Shown here piece by piece: positions 23,805 through 26,539 of a DNA stretch of 26,539 nucleotides (position 1 is the first letter of the stretch; every line of letters starts with the position of its first letter). The stretch comes from JABMMZ01 sp964600345 (GTDB lineage Bacteria > Bacteroidota > Bacteroidia > NS11-12g > UBA955): NCBI GenBank assembly GCA_964600345.1, contig CAZRKA010000021.1:1-26539 (forward strand). Reading direction: 5' to 3'. The notes beneath the pieces are model-generated. The model was not told where the DNA came from, ran no database searches, and saw only the letters and a program-made list of their open reading frames with translations. Both the position numbers and the translations under genes were made by a program.

Positions 23805-24077
23805 ATGAAATCAATTTTCAGCTTTTTAAGCCTGACCACTGTTTTGCTCATTGCATCATGCAACAGCAGCACCGAAACAACCACTACTACAACAACACCT
23901 GCGGCTACTGCAAAGCCTGCTGAAAAATCACCTGCACCTGCTGCCAAAAAGGAAAGCACCAATTCTACAGAACTGGGTATTAGCGATGATGGTGTTACCT
24001 ACAAAAGGAAAAGCGGAGATAATGAAACCGATGTCAAGTTGAATGAAGATTCAAAAACGGTCATCATTAAAAAGTAA
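23805..24077 (+). CDS. Small Thr/Pro/Ala-rich lipoprotein
   Basis: This 90-aa protein has a lipoprotein signal with lipobox LIASC and the acylated Cys at residue 19. Residues of about 23-52 are low complexity (seven consecutive Thr, then Ala, Pro and Lys-rich), a likely flexible tether. The C-terminal part (GISDDGVTYKRKSGDNETDVKLN) is charged and may form a small beta hairpin. No acidic run directly follows the Cys, so there is no obvious Bacteroidota surface-export signal and a periplasmic location is more likely. Its function is unknown. It stands alone between carB and the convergent TPR gene. Confidence 0.75.
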   Translation: MKSIFSFLSLTTVLLIASCNSSTETTTTTTTPAATAKPAEKSPAPAAKKESTNSTELGISDDGVTYKRKSGDNETDVKLNEDSKTVIIKK

Positions 24078-24104
24078 TCTCTGCGGCTGACTTAATCTGG
24101 ATTT

Positions 24105-24129
24105 TTTCAGACATTGATATGTTCTGAAA
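24105..24129. terminator. Possible terminator hairpin between convergent genes
   Basis: TTTCAGACAT (24105-24114) pairs with ATG-T-TCTGAAA (24119-24129) with one bulged T and a TGAT loop, giving a 10-bp stem. It lies between the lipoprotein stop and the end of the TPR gene. The flanking T-runs are short, so termination is uncertain. Confidence 0.4.
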
Positions 24130-24158
24130 TTTCCGGCAATTAATCGGTGTATTTATTA

Positions 24159-25070
24159 TCAGCTTCCCTGCCGGGCAGCGTAATATTTCACCCTTTCTAT
24201 GCAGTAATTATAGGCAGAATGATTTTTCTGAGCTTTATAAATATCTGCTTTCTGTTTCCAAAGGTTTTCCAGAAAGGAATAGTAAAACGGAAACTGTGAT
24301 TCATACAAAAGAATGGATTCATCTGCGAATTTCAACAGTTCCTTATAGCGTTTTCTGTGCTTGTACCATGCCAGAATATGCGAGCGGTACAGCCAGTTTT
24401 CTTCTTTCAGCAATGCTTTTTTAAGTAAAGGTAAACGCTTGTCTTCCGGAATATAAAGGGCATACTCAAATATGTAATTGGCATTATTGCTGTCGAGCTG
24501 CATGCAGTGTTTCAACAGCGATTTTACTTTGTTGCGGTTGTCGGTATTTTCATATTGAAACTGCAATTCGTAAGTCTTTGACAGATAATACCACATAAAA
24601 GGATTGAGGCTGTCGTATTGTGTCTTGAGATTCCAGAGTTCAATGCTTGCATTTATATAGAAACGGCGCATGTGATATTCCCTGAAATGATTTTTACTCA
24701 AGAGACATAATCTTTCAAGAGCAGGATAATTGGCAACATCAAGGTTCAGTGCCTTCTCGAGATCAGAGCGGGCCGAGTCGTAATTTTTCCTCACGTATTC
24801 GAGTCTGCCTTTATGATAGAGAAACATCGAACGGGTAAGACTGTCGAGCTTTTGATTAAGGTATTGTTTGCAAATACCAATAGCAAAAACTACTTGTCTT
24901 TTAGCTGCGCTGTCAAATGAATTGTAGTCACCGTAACTGCTGATCTGGTCGAGAGCATCCAGTGTCTGAATAATCTGCTGATCAGGTTCATTCTGAGCAC
25001 TTAGTTCTGTATATTGCAGAGAGAATACCGCAGTCAGCAGAATTGCCGTTATTCCGTGAAATACAGACAT
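24159..25070 (-). CDS. Secreted TPR-like helical repeat protein
   Basis: This 303-aa protein has a signal peptide (ILLTAVFSLQYTELSAQ) and is otherwise alpha-helical. One fairly clear TPR reads YHKGRLEYVRKNYDSARSDLEKALNLD, with less regular repeats around LSKTYELQFQYENTDNRNKVKSLLKHCMQLD and ADIYKAQKNHSAYNYCIERVKYY. TPRs usually mediate protein-protein contacts, and here it would do so in the periplasm. No enzyme motif is present. It begins 14 bases after the clpC stop on the same strand and is likely co-transcribed, but a secreted TPR protein has no obvious link to a cytoplasmic unfoldase. Confidence 0.75.
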   Translation of the reverse strand: MSVFHGITAILLTAVFSLQYTELSAQNEPDQQIIQTLDALDQISSYGDYNSFDSAAKRQVVFAIGICKQYLNQKLDSLTRSMFLYHKGRLEYVRKNYDSARSDLEKALNLDVANYPALERLCLLSKNHFREYHMRRFYINASIELWNLKTQYDSLNPFMWYYLSKTYELQFQYENTDNRNKVKSLLKHCMQLDSNNANYIFEYALYIPEDKRLPLLKKALLKEENWLYRSHILAWYKHRKRYKELLKFADESILLYESQFPFYYSFLENLWKQKADIYKAQKNHSAYNYCIERVKYYAARQGS

Positions 25071-25084
25071 GCAGACAGAAGATA

Positions 25085-26539
25085 TTAGCCTTTGATTTTT
25101 TTATTCTTTTTGCTAGGAGTTCCGGTAATGACTTTAAGACAATCGTTCTCTTTGTCGAGTTCAACGCTTACTGTACTGCCTTCCGAAATTTCGCCTTTGA
25201 GTATTTCTTCAGCAAGCGGATCTTCAAGGTATTTTTGCATGGCTCTTTGCAGAGGCCTTGCTCCGAATTTGCTGTCAAAACCTTTGTCGGCAATAAACTC
25301 TTTGGCTTCGTCACTCAGATTAACCGAATAGCCGAGATCTTCAATACGCTTAAGCATCTTAGCAATCTGAATATCCAGAATTCTGATGATTTCCTGTTTT
25401 TCGAGGCTGTTGAAGACTATTACATCATCTATCCTGTTGAGAAACTCAGGAGAGAAGAACTTCTTCAGCGCACTTTCGATAACCTGTTTGCTTTCGGCTT
25501 CATGACTGGAAATTTTATTGCTGGTAGCAAAACCGATTCCGGTTCCGAAATCTTTCAATTGCCTTGATCCGATATTGGAAGTCATAATGATGACTGTATT
25601 CCTGAAATCAACTTTTCTGCCCAGACTGTCGGTGATATGTCCCTCGTCGAGTATCTGCAACATGATATTGAATACATCTGGATGGGCTTTTTCGACTTCA
25701 TCAAAGAGAACGACGGCGTATGGTTTGCGTCTGACTTTCTCTGTAAGCAATCCGCCCTCTTCGTAACCGACATAACCCGGAGGTGCTCCTACCAGACGGC
25801 TAACGGCGAATTTTTCCATAAATTCGCTCATATCTATACGTATAAGTGCATCGTTGTTATCGAACATATATTCGCTGAGCGCTTTGGCAAGTTCTGTTTT
25901 TCCTACACCGGTTGGTCCCAGGAATATAAACGAACCAATTGGTTTGTTAGGGTCTTTTAGTCCTGCTCTTGTTCTCTGTATAGCTTTGGACAGTTTTTCA
26001 ATGGCCTTGTCCTGACCGATAACGCGTTTTTTGAGGTCGGCTTCCATAGTAAGCAATTTCTTGCCTTCACTCTGACCGATTCTTTTCACCGGAATTCCGG
26101 TCATCATTGCGACTACCTCCGCTACATTTTCTTCAGTCACCACAAAGCGGTTGCTGCCTGTTTCTTCTTCCCATTTCAGTTTGGCCGCATCGAGCTGGTT
26201 AATCAGGTTTTTTTCCTTGTCGCGTAGCCTGGCTGCTTCCTCGTATTTCTGACTCTTTACAACTGATATTTTTTCCTGTTTAATGGCTTCTATCTGTGCC
26301 TCGAGATCTACAATTTCTTCGGGTACATTGATATTGGTAATATGCACACGGGCTCCAACCTCATCCAGTACATCAATTGCCTTATCAGGCAGATTGCGGT
26401 CGGTGATATAGCGGTTGCTTAATCTTACACATGCCTCTATTGCTTCCGGTGTATAAGTAACATGGTGGTGGTCTTCGTATTTTTCCTTGATATTGTGCAG
26501 AATCTCAATAGACTCTTCAGGTGAAGCAGGTTCTATCAT
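25085..26539 (-). CDS. clpC: ATP-dependent Clp protease ATP-binding subunit ClpC, N-terminal part off window
   Basis: The visible 484 residues are the C-terminal part of a ClpC-type AAA+ unfoldase that feeds substrates to ClpP. They cover the end of the first AAA+ module (ITDRNLPDKAIDVLDEVGA), a middle domain with a UVR-like coil (SQKYEEAARLRDKEKNL) and the whole second AAA+ module. The latter shows Walker A GPTGVGKT, Walker B VVLFDEVEKAHPD, sensor 1 TSNIGS, arginine-finger region FLNRIDD and sensor 2 GARPLQRAM. The short middle domain and UVR motif indicate ClpC rather than ClpB. The Met at the window edge (MIEPASPEES) is internal, since the N domain and the first nucleotide-binding site lie beyond base 26539. 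A TPR-like gene follows 14 bases downstream. Confidence 0.95.
   Translation of the reverse strand: MIEPASPEESIEILHNIKEKYEDHHHVTYTPEAIEACVRLSNRYITDRNLPDKAIDVLDEVGARVHITNINVPEEIVDLEAQIEAIKQEKISVVKSQKYEEAARLRDKEKNLINQLDAAKLKWEEETGSNRFVVTEENVAEVVAMMTGIPVKRIGQSEGKKLLTMEADLKKRVIGQDKAIEKLSKAIQRTRAGLKDPNKPIGSFIFLGPTGVGKTELAKALSEYMFDNNDALIRIDMSEFMEKFAVSRLVGAPPGYVGYEEGGLLTEKVRRKPYAVVLFDEVEKAHPDVFNIMLQILDEGHITDSLGRKVDFRNTVIIMTSNIGSRQLKDFGTGIGFATSNKISSHEAESKQVIESALKKFFSPEFLNRIDDVIVFNSLEKQEIIRILDIQIAKMLKRIEDLGYSVNLSDEAKEFIADKGFDSKFGARPLQRAMQKYLEDPLAEEILKGEISEGSTVSVELDKENDCLKVITGTPSKKNKKIKG

Noticed and set aside
25043..25567. 174-codon + strand ORF antisense to clpC
   Set aside because: It is a shadow of the conserved ClpC frame and has no motif of its own.

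Overview
The window comes from a member of the Bacteroidota, probably outside the Bacteroides group (Chitinophagales, Sphingobacteriia, Cytophagia or Flavobacteriia-like). The signs are a short 287-aa primary sigma factor lacking region 1.1, three secreted proteins ending in type IX secretion (T9SS) sorting domains (PNP motifs), several promoters with the Bacteroidota -7 element TAnnTTTG, almost no Shine-Dalgarno sequences, and a 938-aa CarB without its C-terminal regulatory domain. No transposase, integrase, CRISPR array, tRNA or rRNA was recognised. Most of the window looks like ordinary chromosome, with an arsenic-resistance cassette and several secreted-protein genes as the accessory content.

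Layout. 1-1354 (+): 3' end of a stand-alone homocysteine-methyltransferase (MetH N-terminal) gene, then a PAP2-like membrane protein, closed by a strong bidirectional hairpin. 1405-2013 (-): Mn-type superoxide dismutase. 2436-4923 (+): rpoD with two promoter-like elements upstream, then a secreted beta-propeller-like protein with four repeats of 47-48 residues. 5140-7738 (+): an arsenic operon of arsR, a cysteine-tailed DUF6428-type protein, an Acr3 arsenite exporter and a three-cysteine arsenate-reductase-like phosphatase that overlaps acr3. 7739-8023: a gene-free stretch with an 11-copy tandem array of a 7-bp unit. 8024-12004 (+): a secreted PhoX/DUF839 protein and a di-haem cytochrome-c peroxidase with an imelysin-like N-terminal region, separated by a CCGG-rich, hairpin-forming spacer. 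12108-14381 (+): a 25-aa hydrophobic ORF coupled by ATGA overlap to an LpxH-like metallophosphoesterase, then a GH1 glycosidase. 14509-17400 (+): gcvP. 17468-20477 (-): a compact run of a T9SS repeat protein, a zinc-free MDR oxidoreductase and an OsmC-family protein. 20659-23475 (+): carB. 23805-24077 (+): a small lipoprotein with a long leader. 24159-26539 (-): clpC (5' end off the window) followed by a TPR-like secreted protein.

How the genes work together. The clearest system is the ars operon: arsenate would be reduced by the phosphatase-fold protein, arsenite exported by Acr3, and expression controlled by ArsR acting at a dyad over its own -7 element. The DUF6428-type protein, with two vicinal cysteine pairs at its C-terminus, is the least understood part and the best candidate for new biology (metalloid binding or delivery). 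SOD, OsmC and the di-haem peroxidase all concern oxidative stress but lie in separate transcription units.
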